Source of the DNA: Bolinopsis microptera
Lineage: Eukaryota; Ctenophora; Tentaculata; Lobata; Bolinopsidae
NCBI RefSeq assembly: GCF_026151205.1
Contig: NC_087076.1
Coordinates: 16,643,142 to 16,707,141 of the forward strand
Length of the DNA stretch: 64,000 nt
Reading direction: 5' to 3'
The notes under the pieces were generated by a model. It saw nothing but the letters and a program-made list of their open reading frames with translations. It was not told the DNA's origin and did no database searches. A program made the translations under genes and the position numbers. Positions within the stretch are counted from its first letter, which is position 1. The number at the start of each line of letters is the position of its first letter. Below are positions 10,296 through 22,000 of the stretch, piece by piece.

Positions 10296-11210
10296 ATGTC
10301 TACATCTAAATGGCGTGGAGTCTTTGTATCTTCCAAGACAGGAGATCTTCTTAATGCTGTCACAATAAGATTAGTTCGCCCAACTTGTAGAAATAGGCCA
10401 GGTTTTCGAATGGTTGCTTGTTATGGTCCTGGTGAGCGTACATCATACGATGATGAACGGAAATCATCAACCATAGAAGAAGTTGGGTATTTTGATGAAT
10501 GTGTAAATAGTCAAGGCAAACGAATTTGTATGATTGACATTGCAAAAGTAAGAAAGTACTTAGCAGATGGTGCTGAACCTACTATACCTGTTTGGAAGCT
10601 ATTAGGAGCTAGCGGGGCATTTCCTGTGCATCCTAGAGTTTATGGACATGCAGCAGAGAATCAGTATATGCAGAAGTTATATCCACAAGAGTCATCTCCT
10701 CTCGGATTAAGTGAATTTCCTGATAAATATCCCCCATATATTGATGACTCCGATCCTGATGATCCTGAATACGAGGAATATAATCCTTATGAGCTAGATC
10801 AAGATCGGGGAAGAGAAAAGAAAGTAAGAGATCACAAAGGAATTTCAGAAGAAGATAGAGATAATCGGGAAAAGGGTTCGATGAGGACAGGGGACTTCAA
10901 ACATTTAAAGCAACACATAGACTCCATTGAAGAGCCAAGCCTTATTCAGAAACGTGTCCTGGAACATATGTTTGTCAAAGGTTTTTGGGATCTAAATCGG
11001 TATGACAAATCTGGTCTTGGAACTCATGACAACTATAAAGGAACTGGATCAGAACAGAAGGACAGAGAAAATAAGAAAAAACAGTTTTGGTACTGGACTA
11101 GAGGGGTTAGAGATTTGGGATATACAGATCCATTTAAATTACGATTTAGGCCTGAGATACATAGACCTGGAGAAAACGAGCAATTGCTTGAAGAAACCAA
11201 GCCCCAATGA
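10296..11210 (+). CDS. MRPS16: Mitochondrial small-subunit ribosomal protein bS16m with long C-terminal extension
   Basis: Component of the mitochondrial 28S ribosomal subunit. Residues about 20-120 fit the bS16 fold: VTIRLVRPTCRNRP at the N-terminus, an IEEVGYFDE strand, then IDIAKVRKYLADGAEPT as the helix before the LLGASGAFPVHP tail, which matches the animal MRPS16 tail (LLG.AG.FP.HP). The ATG at 10296 is chosen because a good splice acceptor (TAATTTCAG, ending 10291) lies just before it and the upstream frame has only weak sequence. The protein is 304 residues against about 137 in human. The extra ~170 residues are acidic in the middle (DDSDPDDPEYEEYN) and end in a Trp/Arg-rich segment (FWYWTRGVRDLGYTDP). 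The extension matches nothing I know. The gene is a single exon from start to stop. Confidence 0.85.
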   Translation: MSTSKWRGVFVSSKTGDLLNAVTIRLVRPTCRNRPGFRMVACYGPGERTSYDDERKSSTIEEVGYFDECVNSQGKRICMIDIAKVRKYLADGAEPTIPVWKLLGASGAFPVHPRVYGHAAENQYMQKLYPQESSPLGLSEFPDKYPPYIDDSDPDDPEYEEYNPYELDQDRGREKKVRDHKGISEEDRDNREKGSMRTGDFKHLKQHIDSIEEPSLIQKRVLEHMFVKGFWDLNRYDKSGLGTHDNYKGTGSEQKDRENKKKQFWYWTRGVRDLGYTDPFKLRFRPEIHRPGENEQLLEETKPQ

Positions 11211-12350
11211 TTTTAAATCAGAATTAACTTTAATTTAACATTGATTTGAATGTTTTCATCGAGATTTGGTATATAAATTAATGTACAAATATTTCTAAGT
11301 TATTTCCTAAGAACTCATCTGCTGTTGAAATGATTTCAACTTTATTTCAACTCTAGCTTTTGTCGCTGCATAAGACTGCTTCTCATTTAAAACTTCTTTC
11401 ATGACAAACAGAGGCAACATGTAAGTGTGTGCTGAATCACACCTTTGACCTAATACCACACTTTTTTGCACCATCGGCCGTTATTAGTTCTATCAGATTT
11501 GTGTACTTGGTATCGCTGTGTACAATGAAATAAGATCGACTAAGGTTAGGATCAAACATTTTTCTTGACGTAAAGTCAAAACATCGCAAAGTAGAATTAC
11601 AAAATTAGGATAAACATATGCAGAAAGTTCGTTATTATTATCAGACAGCAAGTTGATAATGCATTGACTTTTAATACTATCGATATTTGATTAAACAACA
11701 AAATAGGGTAAATCTTTGCAAATGAACAACTCATCAAGCTGGAACGTAATCCATCAACAGATTGAAATCGAGTCACTTTAGTCATGATTAGATATAATAT
11801 ATATGATAGTTACTGCGTTAGGTGATATTATAGTTATAGTATCTTATTATAGTTATTCCTGGAAACTATTATCTAAACTAAGATTTAAAGTTTCCCGGAA
11901 TTTTAGCTTATACCTACACTGTTAGAATCTAATGTTGTATAGTTGCAATATTGAATACTCTGCCTCAATTAAGCTTTCGACCGGCTCAACTAGCCCCAGC
12001 TTCTATGAGGGCCGAGGGTAATTTAGAATTAGATATACACATCTTGAGTTGTCGATATTCTCAGTGTAAGACATTAAACTTGTAAGTTATTTGTTGTGTT
12101 CAATTCACAACGTTATAAATATTCCAACCTAAGAGTGCCTAAAGGCTGCAAATTCGGCGAATTGTTCAACTTAATTGTGGTGGTTTTTGTCTCGTTTATA
12201 AAAAATTCAAGGCAGGTGCGGAATCGCACTATTCATGACCGCACAAAATATGACCGCACCTACTTGTTGCCTCTGACGATGAACTATCTTTCTCCCTAAA
12301 CTGGATTTGATGGTCACGCTAACTTAATATTTTATCTCAGTCATGTCTAG
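11211..12350. other. Intergenic region between bS16m and KMT2; KMT2 5' exon not found
   Basis: AT-rich sequence that must contain the bS16m 3' end and probably the promoter and first exon(s) of the KMT2 gene. One candidate start (ATGAGGGCCGAG before GTAATT near 12005) has the wrong splice phase for the next exon. No clear polyadenylation signal or promoter element is visible. Confidence 0.35.
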
Positions 12351-15300
12351 GTTAAAGAAGACTACTCCTTGACTCAGGCTCCCGACATCGCCTACCCTGG
12401 CATGCCCGGAAATGAGAGTTATGTAAGTCAATACGTTTAGAATCAGACCACCTGAATACAGGCTATATGTTTGGTTTATTGTTGGAAAAGATGGCTAACG
12501 ACTGGCTCAGCACTTTACTAAATCAACTCTGGTTTTTAAATAAATAACACTTTCATTAAAATACGATTGTGTGATGATTCTACCAATTTTTACTTTCAGG
12601 AGGATCCTTACATGTACATAGCGAATCCTCGCCCTAAAACAGTGAGCAGGGGTCGTGGCCGCTCATCCAAGTCACGAAATTATAACATCTATCACGAGGG
12701 ATCCTCAAGACCTGACGGAAGGTAAGCAACACCGCGTCCGCCAAAGTCTTTGTTTAAATTCACCTGCATTTCAGGTGAATTTGCGATCTTTGTAACTTTG
12801 TAAATCAATAACATGGAGGTAATTTGCGTTTAGTAATTGATGTATTTTGTCTAATTATATGAGCTTGAAGCTTTAGTCCCAAACCTCTTCAGTGGTTGTT
12901 AACTCGTATTTTTCAGTAGTATATACCGAGAGTACTCCATAAAGGATGACGATTGTGGACCAACCAGTCGTAAACGAATCAAAGCTTCTCACTATGAGAA
13001 TTTTGTTCGGAAGTAAGTCTAATTTTATCACGGTTAATCGTACATCAGCGCTTTTTATGAATACATGTTCATTGTTCATACAAAATACTTAAAAACCCTC
13101 AACGAAAGTGGTGTAATAGATCTTTTTGGAAATCAACGCGGTAATCTTTGTTTACTTCCCTAGAATTATTGTCGCGAGAAAGAAAACGAGTACTCAAATA
13201 CTGATTTCAGGCACCCGGGAGGCACAAAGCTGTGCTTACTGTGTAAGTTGGAGGACAACCATCTCAACTGTCAGGGCGTCTTGAAATGGTTCCCTGTTAA
13301 AAGCAAACGTGGACCGGGGAGGCCCAAGGACAAAGGACTCCCCAAGACACCCCGTCTTATGGCCACATTCCTGTCAAACATTCTTGAGGTTGCCCCGGCC
13401 CCCAAAGTTATCACCCTGAAAACGGAAGCAGGGGCCCACTCTGAGCCGATAAAAATAAAGATAGATATGACTAAGGAAGGAGTGTGTATGCCGAATGGTA
13501 ATGGATTCCTCGATCCAGATGTGATTGACAGCTGTGGTTTCTACGTTCACATCGAGTGTTGCCGTTGGACTAGCAGTGTCACTCCTGAGGTCGAGATGTT
13601 CAAAGCTGAGAGATATCTCCTGAAAGGGCTCGGTCAGGTAAATACGAAAATTAGATCCTTTCGATTCGCCATTTACGTTAAAAGCCTGTTTTTTTTTCTT
13701 CCAAGAACCAACTTTTTCAAGAACCAACACACCTACTGATATGAATCATCGCCTGCATTTTTGTTCAGTTCAGACGAAAATATTGACTCTAAATATCTTT
13801 GGTATAACAAATTGACTTCAGATTTGCTCGCACTGCAATATGAACGGTGCTACGGTGTGTTGTCGGTTTGAAACTTGCAAAAAGAAATTCCATGTCGTTT
13901 GTGGCTTACTAGTCAAGTGTGTCCCTGACATGGCATCCGCCTCCATGATCTGCTCTGAACACTTGGGTAAACATTTTTATTGATGCTTCATTATTCTAAG
14001 ACGAAACCCTCATTGGACAAATATTACAAAAGTTATTTTGCGTTATGATCCATTGTGTTTTTGTTTTGATTTAAACTCTACACTCCCTTAACAGTTGGAC
14101 AAAACACAGTGGGCACGGAGGCAGCGTGTAGCAAGTGTAACGAGGATAAATGTCACAACTCTATGTTGCATTGTATGACCTGTGGCTCCCATACCCACCA
14201 GCAGTGCTTATCACCCGATGTATGTGTCATAATTATAAATGCTTTTATTTTGTTTTTCCACTCTGTCGAGGCAGAGAAGATACAGGAGACCACCTGTAAT
14301 GGCATCTAATAGTCTAATACAATATGTAATTCAAAACTAAATCTATTGGTACCAATACATTCGGCTCGGCAATAATCTGTATTCTGTAAGACAATAGCAC
14401 ACGATGTGGGAGCGAGTGCTTAGTGCCAACACGAACACTGAACAGCTAATTGTTGATGACGAAATCTGCTTTAAGACCGCATCTGTTGGCCCCTAATTAA
14501 TTAATTTTTAAAGATATTGAGTGACATATTTGCTGTGGGACACTTGTTGGAAAGGTACTGTAAACTGTAAATAACGTTATCTACTTGATAAATAGCTCAC
14601 ACTACTTTTATCCAGGTTCAGATGAGACCGCTAGTAGTGGCGGGGTGGCAGTGCACAACATGCAAGTCCTGTCAAGCCTGCAAGAAGCTGATTGTACTTA
14701 ACAGCACTACTGCTCTCATCGACTGTGTGGTCTGCTCCAAGTCTTATCATTTAGATTGCATTGAACCTCAGCAACAGCTCAATTTGCAGACTTCTCAATG
14801 GCGGTGCAAGGTAATTAATTTTTTCCGACTTACTTTTTTGTCTGTTGAGCTCACTTTACGTTAAGTCGTTCGTGCCCCCTTTTTTAAGGGGGCCTGATGC
14901 TTGACAATGTTTATTAGAGCCTTATATTATATTGACTCCTTTCAAGAAGAAATTTTCAATTCATCTCATTCCTAACGTGATCCTATTCTTATCAGATCTG
15001 TAGAAACTGTAATGATTGCGGAGTGGAGGTCCCACTACCCCAGATTGCTATTGGTTTTACCCTCCCCTTCGTGCTATGTACTAACTGTCACAACCTTCGT
15101 ATGAAAGGTACAGCCTCTTTTATTGTTATTAAAATTGGAATAGTGTGTTTGAAATTGTTATTGCATATTCCGGATCATGCAAATTGATATTATATTTACC
15201 GAAAAACCTGATCGTAACGGTCTCAGCAAAAGTTAAGTTTGAAATTATACTGCATAAATGGCATGGTATGGTCCTTTTTATTGGTGCATAATATGACATA

Positions 15301-16013
15301 AGTGAATATTTATGGGAACATATTTTGTCGGGAGACGTCGCCGCCACTCGCCCATTAATTCCAAACATTTAGGTCTTCTTCACCCATCCACCATGAATTG
15401 CTTTCTTAAAGTTGCTACTTGTAAAAAAAATGCGCGCGATTTCTCCTTGTTTATCAAGATTTTTGATTATAAACTCTTACAATTTATTTTTGATGCCGCG
15501 CGGCAAAAAGTTGTATTCAAAAGTTACTGATTATGATCTTCCCCAGGCGTGAGTTGCTGTATCTGTTACAAAGCAATGTGTCACGAATACGAATTCATGA
15601 GATGTGAATCCTGCAAGTCCTGGCTTCATCCTGCCTGCGAGTCTATTGACCCGGTTAGTTAACCATCGTAAATTTACTAATTATCAAATCTGTTTTGTTA
15701 AATGTTATATTTACTTAAACTATCAATAGAATATAATGTGCTTGAAATCCATCTTAAGTTCAGCTCGTAACTTAAAATTAGCGGCGCTAAAAATCCCTAG
15801 AATGTTGGTAACCAGACTAACTAACACTACTTCAGGAACTGCTGGAGATGAACAACATCTACCTTTGTCCAGTGTGCAGACCTGGCGGGAAGGCCCCGGT
15901 TGTGAGCCGTGCTGTTTACAACGCTATAACAGATAACGGACAAATGGTAGACGATCCTTTTGACGAGAACTCCCAAGATTCGATGAGCATCACCAGCGAA
16001 AATGATGAAATGT
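12351..16013 (+). other. KMT2 exons 1-10: first extended PHD and PHD fingers 1-3
   Basis: The first exons encode a basic RGRGRSSK-type linker. Exons 4-5 form an extended PHD module: KLCLLCKLEDNH, then FYVHIECCRWTSSV, then ICSHCNMNGATV and KKKFHVVCGLLV. Exons 6-10 give Cys/His-rich PHD fingers (ACSKCNEDKCH, CKSCQACKK, CCICYKAMCHE, ending YLCPVCRPG). In KMT2C/D this N-terminal cluster binds chromatin and BAP1 complex partners. In Drosophila the same module is a separate gene (Lpt/Cmi); here it is joined to the SET part. Exon 8 has an unusual finger lacking the usual final His. Confidence 0.88.
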
Positions 16014-19000
16014 GTAAGTAGATTACACTCCATAGCTGTGATGGTATTAAGAGTAGTACATACACCCACATTGTGACGTTAGCTCTCTTGGTGAAGCGCG
16101 CTGTCTTTATCTCAGTGTAGATTGTTTAAAGGATTTATCCGTAGTTTTAGCCATGAACCAAATCATGGTTCAATTTCATTGGAACTACCAAATTTAGCGA
16201 TAAACACTTAACATTTAGATCCAAACTGATTAGTAGTGACGTATAATAGCGGAGAGCAAAAACTTTCAGTTTTAAGCGTTCACCTTTTGGATGGCTTGGT
16301 GACTAGTCTAAATTTAGTTTTTAAATCCCTACGTAAGATTATTCTATTTAAATCAACTTTCGATGACATAATTTGAAAAAACCAAATGTGCAAGAGAAAC
16401 AAATTCCAACAGAAAATGTGCTCGCTTATAAACCCTAGCCCTTAATATGTACAAGTAAACTTAAAGTTGTCTGAGTGATAAGTACCTGTCCACTAAGCGA
16501 TGCTTATAAACCGTGTTCAAGTCGGGTGGGCACTGGGCATCAACCTTTTATCAGTATGAAGGGTTGACTCGCTTTGGGTGCGGTGGGGAGGTGACACCTG
16601 TAACTTGCTTGACAGCAGACTTGAGGAAGATTTGCGTATTTGAACTTGCTAGCTGAATGGGCGAACCCTGTTCAGTTAGTAACAGATACTTATGTGTGAA
16701 AACAAAACTGCACCATCTTCAGCTCTCCACTAGACTACATGTATGTAGTGAACATGATCATGATGTAGAATGTGCTATTATAAAAACTACAGCCAACCTC
16801 GACCCCCACACCCACCCAAACAAGGGCCTCAGCCCCGCATGTGCCTGAACATTAATTAGAGAGCTGTAGGCACGTAGTGAGGTAATATGATAATCAGATA
16901 TGTATTCATCATGGCTTCGTTAGGGGCTCATCAGAGGCATTCCTGGCATAGTTCCAAGCGTGTTATAACATCAAGGTGAGTGTACAATCCTACATTCCTG
17001 CATTGTGAGCTTAACTTAGCTTGCCACACACACACGCCTCACATCCTCCGATATAAAGCATTATGACGAGTGTATTTACGTGAGCTCCAGTGTACATGGC
17101 TTGGCTCTTCGTACCGAAATATACTCGTCCTATTATTCCATATAAGGTAATCGGAGGAGCGGCTCACCTAAGCGGAATCAAGAGCTGACCTCCTCGGGAT
17201 CTCGTGTGTTGTGTTGGTCACGTGACGATGATGTCACGTGACAATGAAGTCACGTGACGGTGAGCGCCACACAGCTGTGTTCAGTGTGCAGAGTGGTTAT
17301 TGCAGTACTTACCGCATATGTAGAGCTAGAGTACTATTAACGTTTCGCTTTATTAATTATCGGCGGGCACTGAGGTTAGAGGTACTCGTGTTAGCTTTAC
17401 AAGATACAGACTCGATCGATCACGTGTCTAAGCCATGTATTCCCTCTCGTTTGAGTCTACACCGATATTCTGTCTTGTGTCATGTGTCTTACTGCCGTGT
17501 TTGATGAGCTCTCTGGATAAGTTAGACGAGATAATATTAGAAATGCCATAAGCTATATTACTAATATGGTGCCCTGGTATGAGTATGTAAACACAGCCTA
17601 ATCAATAAGATCGGGACATTGTATCACTATCAGGCCACATGCGCCCTACATTAGCTAATGGGATAAGTGGTAAATACACCCGGTTCGGTCCCATGCACGT
17701 GACCATGCACGTGATCGATTACCTAATTAGGTTATTTAGGGACCTCCTGAGGGACAAGTATTTGCAAGTTATTAAGAACACAGTATGGTTTGTGTTCCGT
17801 ATCTTGAATCTAACTCCCCAACTTTTCAGCTGTCACGCCCATCTCCTCCTCTCACAACAGTCCGGGCTCTTCCTCCCTGGACAGCTTCTACACTGTCATG
17901 CCAGCTAAAAAGGGACGAGTGGGGGTCGGACTTAAACTATCCCGTCCTACTAACAGAAAGATGCCGAAGATTGTCAGCGGAGAGGGTTCCTTCCAGGTAA
18001 GAGACGGTTTTAATCTATACTAATAACCCCAATAAATCTGTGGGTGTGTACGTGTGTTATTTCCTAACGGTTTAATCAAGGAAGCGGTAAGAGTTATCGG
18101 TTATGGGACTGTTTTTTCGGTATAGTTTCGACAAAACTTTTGTACCCCAAATGTGATACTTTAGTGTCTCACTTTTTCTCCCCCTCTCTTACACTCTCTC
18201 TCCCTATTTACAGCTCCCCTAATTACAGCTTTGGGTACATAATTCGTTTATTTGCTTGTGGAGCCTATTAAGTATTACTATTGCCATTGGATACGTGTTG
18301 ACTGTTTATGTTGGGCGCTCATAATTAAATTAACTCCAATATATGCGGCCGGTTTCGACTGAGTGAGTTCATACTTTTGCACCGTTTTAAACTTTGTACT
18401 GTTTATACTTTTGCAATTCAACTGCGATAGTAAAGTCCTGGCCGTACGCGTAGGCACGCCGCACGGGTACACTAGTATCGTTATATTATGGCATAATTCT
18501 TAACTGTATATGAATAAATCTCATAAAACTCATTCGAAACAGTGAGTACGCGATGTTTACGTTTAAAAATACATGAAATTGAGTGTATTGCACTAACAAA
18601 TGCGGTATCTCTAACAAATGCGGTATCTCTAACAAATGCGGTATCTCTAACAAACGCGGTATCTGCCCAGGAGAAGAGGGACGGAGTAATGCCTAACGAG
18701 GTGGTTGTGTACAACAGTGAGTCCGACCAGTACACCCACACCAAAGACATGTGTGTCATGTGCGGGAGTATTGGAGCCAAGGAGGACGGGCTCCTCCTCA
18801 TCTGCCAGCAGTGCGCCAAGTGTTATCACTCCTACTGTATCAACAAGAATGTAACGGACGCTATGTTGAGGATTGGATGGAGGTTAGTACTCCTTTATAA
18901 TGTGTAGTCAGTGTTTTGTTCTGTGTGTGTTTTGTTGTATCATTGCTCCTTGGCAATGTCAAAGATGTCGTAACTGTAACCCGTGTTCGTATTTTGTGAA

Positions 19001-22000
19001 TTCTGTGTGAAGGTTCTAGTGTCTTTACTAATTCTCCTGACAGACATTTTCAATGTGGCCCACGTTTGTTGTCCGCTGTTATTTCATCTTGAAGAGCAGG
19101 GCCCTGGCATGTGGAGATACAATGCTTAGTACGCGGTGGCTGTTTCCGGGGGGGTTGCAGCTGGTCGAATATTTGGGACAGCACACACGGTGTGTGGAGA
19201 GTGTAACGAATAGGAAAAGTGGGGATTGTAAGGTCATATAACATATTGGTATACGTTTGGTATATACATGTGAACTGTACATTAGGCTCAACATTAGCTT
19301 GTTACCCGTGTTAGAAGACTAGAGGTGTACACTGTACACACTACACACTGTTATGAACTGCTAATCATCTCCCCTCGCTGGGATATCATCCACCTTCCTT
19401 TGCAGATGTAGGTAAAGTGCTTATGACTTGGGGACTTGGACTATTTAATCAGGTTTTGACTTCTCCAAACTGTAGAGGTTCCATGTCATCCCATATCACC
19501 GTGATCCAGTAAATTGGGCTCTACTCTAGCTCTGGCAATACTGGCAATTCTAATCTCATCTGCACCTACACTCGAGTGTGCACTTGCTGCACATTTCCAA
19601 GAAATAATTATATTCGCTCACTGGCTATGGTATATATATAAAAATGTGAGATTATACGTTACATGATCACTGTATTTGTTTCCCCCTCTTTTTGGTTAAT
19701 ATCATTTGAATTAGGTGTGGTACAATGTACAATCTACATTACTCCTGACCACTGACTCCTGAGTGTGTGTAATAGCAAGTTACTTCCGACTTAACCACCA
19801 CACTTGCACAGTTTCTAGGTTCAAATCGCGATGCCCTGGTTAAGTGGACCACGTACAGCTGGTATTTTAGACATTATTCTTCAGAACGAAACATCTAGAT
19901 TTCTGCGCCGTCAAAATTCTACAGACAAACACCATGCTGCTATTTATAACCATCTGAAAATGTCCGCACACACACATGTTTTACAAGCAGTCTTGTGTCC
20001 GTGAAGGTGTCACGTGTCCGTGTCACGTGTCCGTGAAGGTCGTTAAACTTGCTGCTTGTTAGGACAGCTCCTCATATGTATATTCCAGATGCTTGCATCT
20101 TCAGGAGTCAAGTTCAAGCTTTTCTTGATCTTAGTAGTCTCTTGGAGATTGTTAATTGTGTCTTTCATCTTTGTGCTTAATACCGAAGTTTCTTAGAGGA
20201 ACATTTTTTGAGATTTCGTTCAAATAACTTCTTTTTTTCAGATGTAAAGACTGCCAAGTATGCGAACATTGCAGTAAGCCGAGCGACGAGGCCCGTCTGC
20301 TGCTATGTGAGGATTGTGATGTATCCTTCCACACTTACTGTCTTACTCCTCCTCTAGAACAAGTTCCACCTGGGCCTTGGAGGTGTTCCTGGTCAGTCAC
20401 TATTACTACACATTCTGCACTCAATTTTCTTAGATATTCAAAACTATTAACACTTGCCAACAAAGCAGACTCGGCCAAATTAGGGACAGCAAAATTAGGG
20501 ACGATAAGGTATTTGATCATGAGGTGTCATGTCTATGAAATATCTGACTTTACACGGTATTCCCGTACTAATATAATATTTAAGTTGTTGTTTTGGATCG
20601 AGTCCAGCACGAGAGTAGTCAAATTATATTTTATATTACAAACAATCGCTTACTAATAGATAAACCCGTAATAATTACATATCTGTAACTAAACCGTCCC
20701 ACCTCCGTAACATACCCACTACAGGTGTGTAAAATGTGTGAAATGTAGCAAGACTAGCCCGGGTGTACACGCTACCTGGTACCAGGATTACTCCCTGTGT
20801 GGACCCTGTCAGTCACAGATGACGTGTCTGCTCTGTAACCAGGACTTCATGGACGGAGAGTTCTGCGTCAAGTGCTCCTCCTGCGAACACCAAATGCATG
20901 GAAAGTGAGTAAAACAAACTGATTCCACCTCTTGAAGCTGGGATTTATTATAACCTGTACCAGTCAGCCACTCTCATTGTTGTAACTAAAGAATTGAAAT
21001 AGTGCCCTTTCTCTTGACATGCCAATTAACCAGTCAAAAAGTGGAGTTTTGAAAATCTACCACAATGTTTTAACTACTTGTTTTTCCATCACTTCCGTTT
21101 GTGCCATGCTTCCCTGTGCTCTTATATCTGCTCTGACGAGACAGCTGTCTAGTCCGAATCTTGTAGGAAGGTTTCTCCAGTATGCTCTAAAAAAACTAGA
21201 AATTCCTATGACGAGCACGAGCAAAAACCCACGTACTGTGTAAATACACTTTGCCTTGTTGAATCAGCATTGTCTCATGTCAATGACGATGATTAACACC
21301 TAGAAAAACTTAATAAAACACTGAAAAACGTAGAGGCAAACATCGTAACGAGCTCTGAGAAAGTGCCTGTAAATTAGCCTGACATACGGCTCTGTCATCA
21401 GCTGGTTACAGGCTACATTTCAGTGTTCCATTACACTGAACTGTGTGCAATTATACATCCACCCAATTAGACTTGGGCCACTGCCAGGCGGCCTGCTCCT
21501 CGCGTGGCCTCTTAATAATTCCAGCAGGCTCTACTACTTTGCTGTTCAGCGGACTTTAGATAAATGTTAAACCTCACCGTGCGCTTAATGTGTTATAATT
21601 CTAGCTTTTAGCGATACTTGGTGCATATAGCTTACTGAGAAGCTAAACAAAGTGGGCTTTAGTAATTTACACACACACACTTGTCACTAAACCTTTTGTT
21701 TAGACTGGCCTGGTAATTATACCATCTTACCTCAGCCTTGTAATACAGTCCGCTGAGTACAGAGTACAGCTCTGAGAAAAGTTGGAGTACGAATCCGTAA
21801 TTATTTTGAAAATTTGCCAAACGCAAATAGTTGATGATATGCCAGTAAAAATGTTAATTGTCTCACTGCCAATAGTTATTACTATACGATGTACGACAGG
21901 TGTGAAAACATTCCCTCGGAGGAGAGTTCTCCTAAGAAGTTTGTGTGTAGCCAGTGTGAGGAGATGGTCAAGAAAGAGGGTAAGACGCCACCTAGGAAAC

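Noticed and set aside
11990-12020. ATGAGGGCCGAG followed by GTAATT as KMT2 exon 1
   Set aside because: Its phase (1) would throw the first supported exon out of frame and into a stop.
15312-15530. 72-codon plus-strand ORF in KMT2 intron 8
   Set aside because: No similarity to PHD sequence, and the flanking exons join in phase without it.
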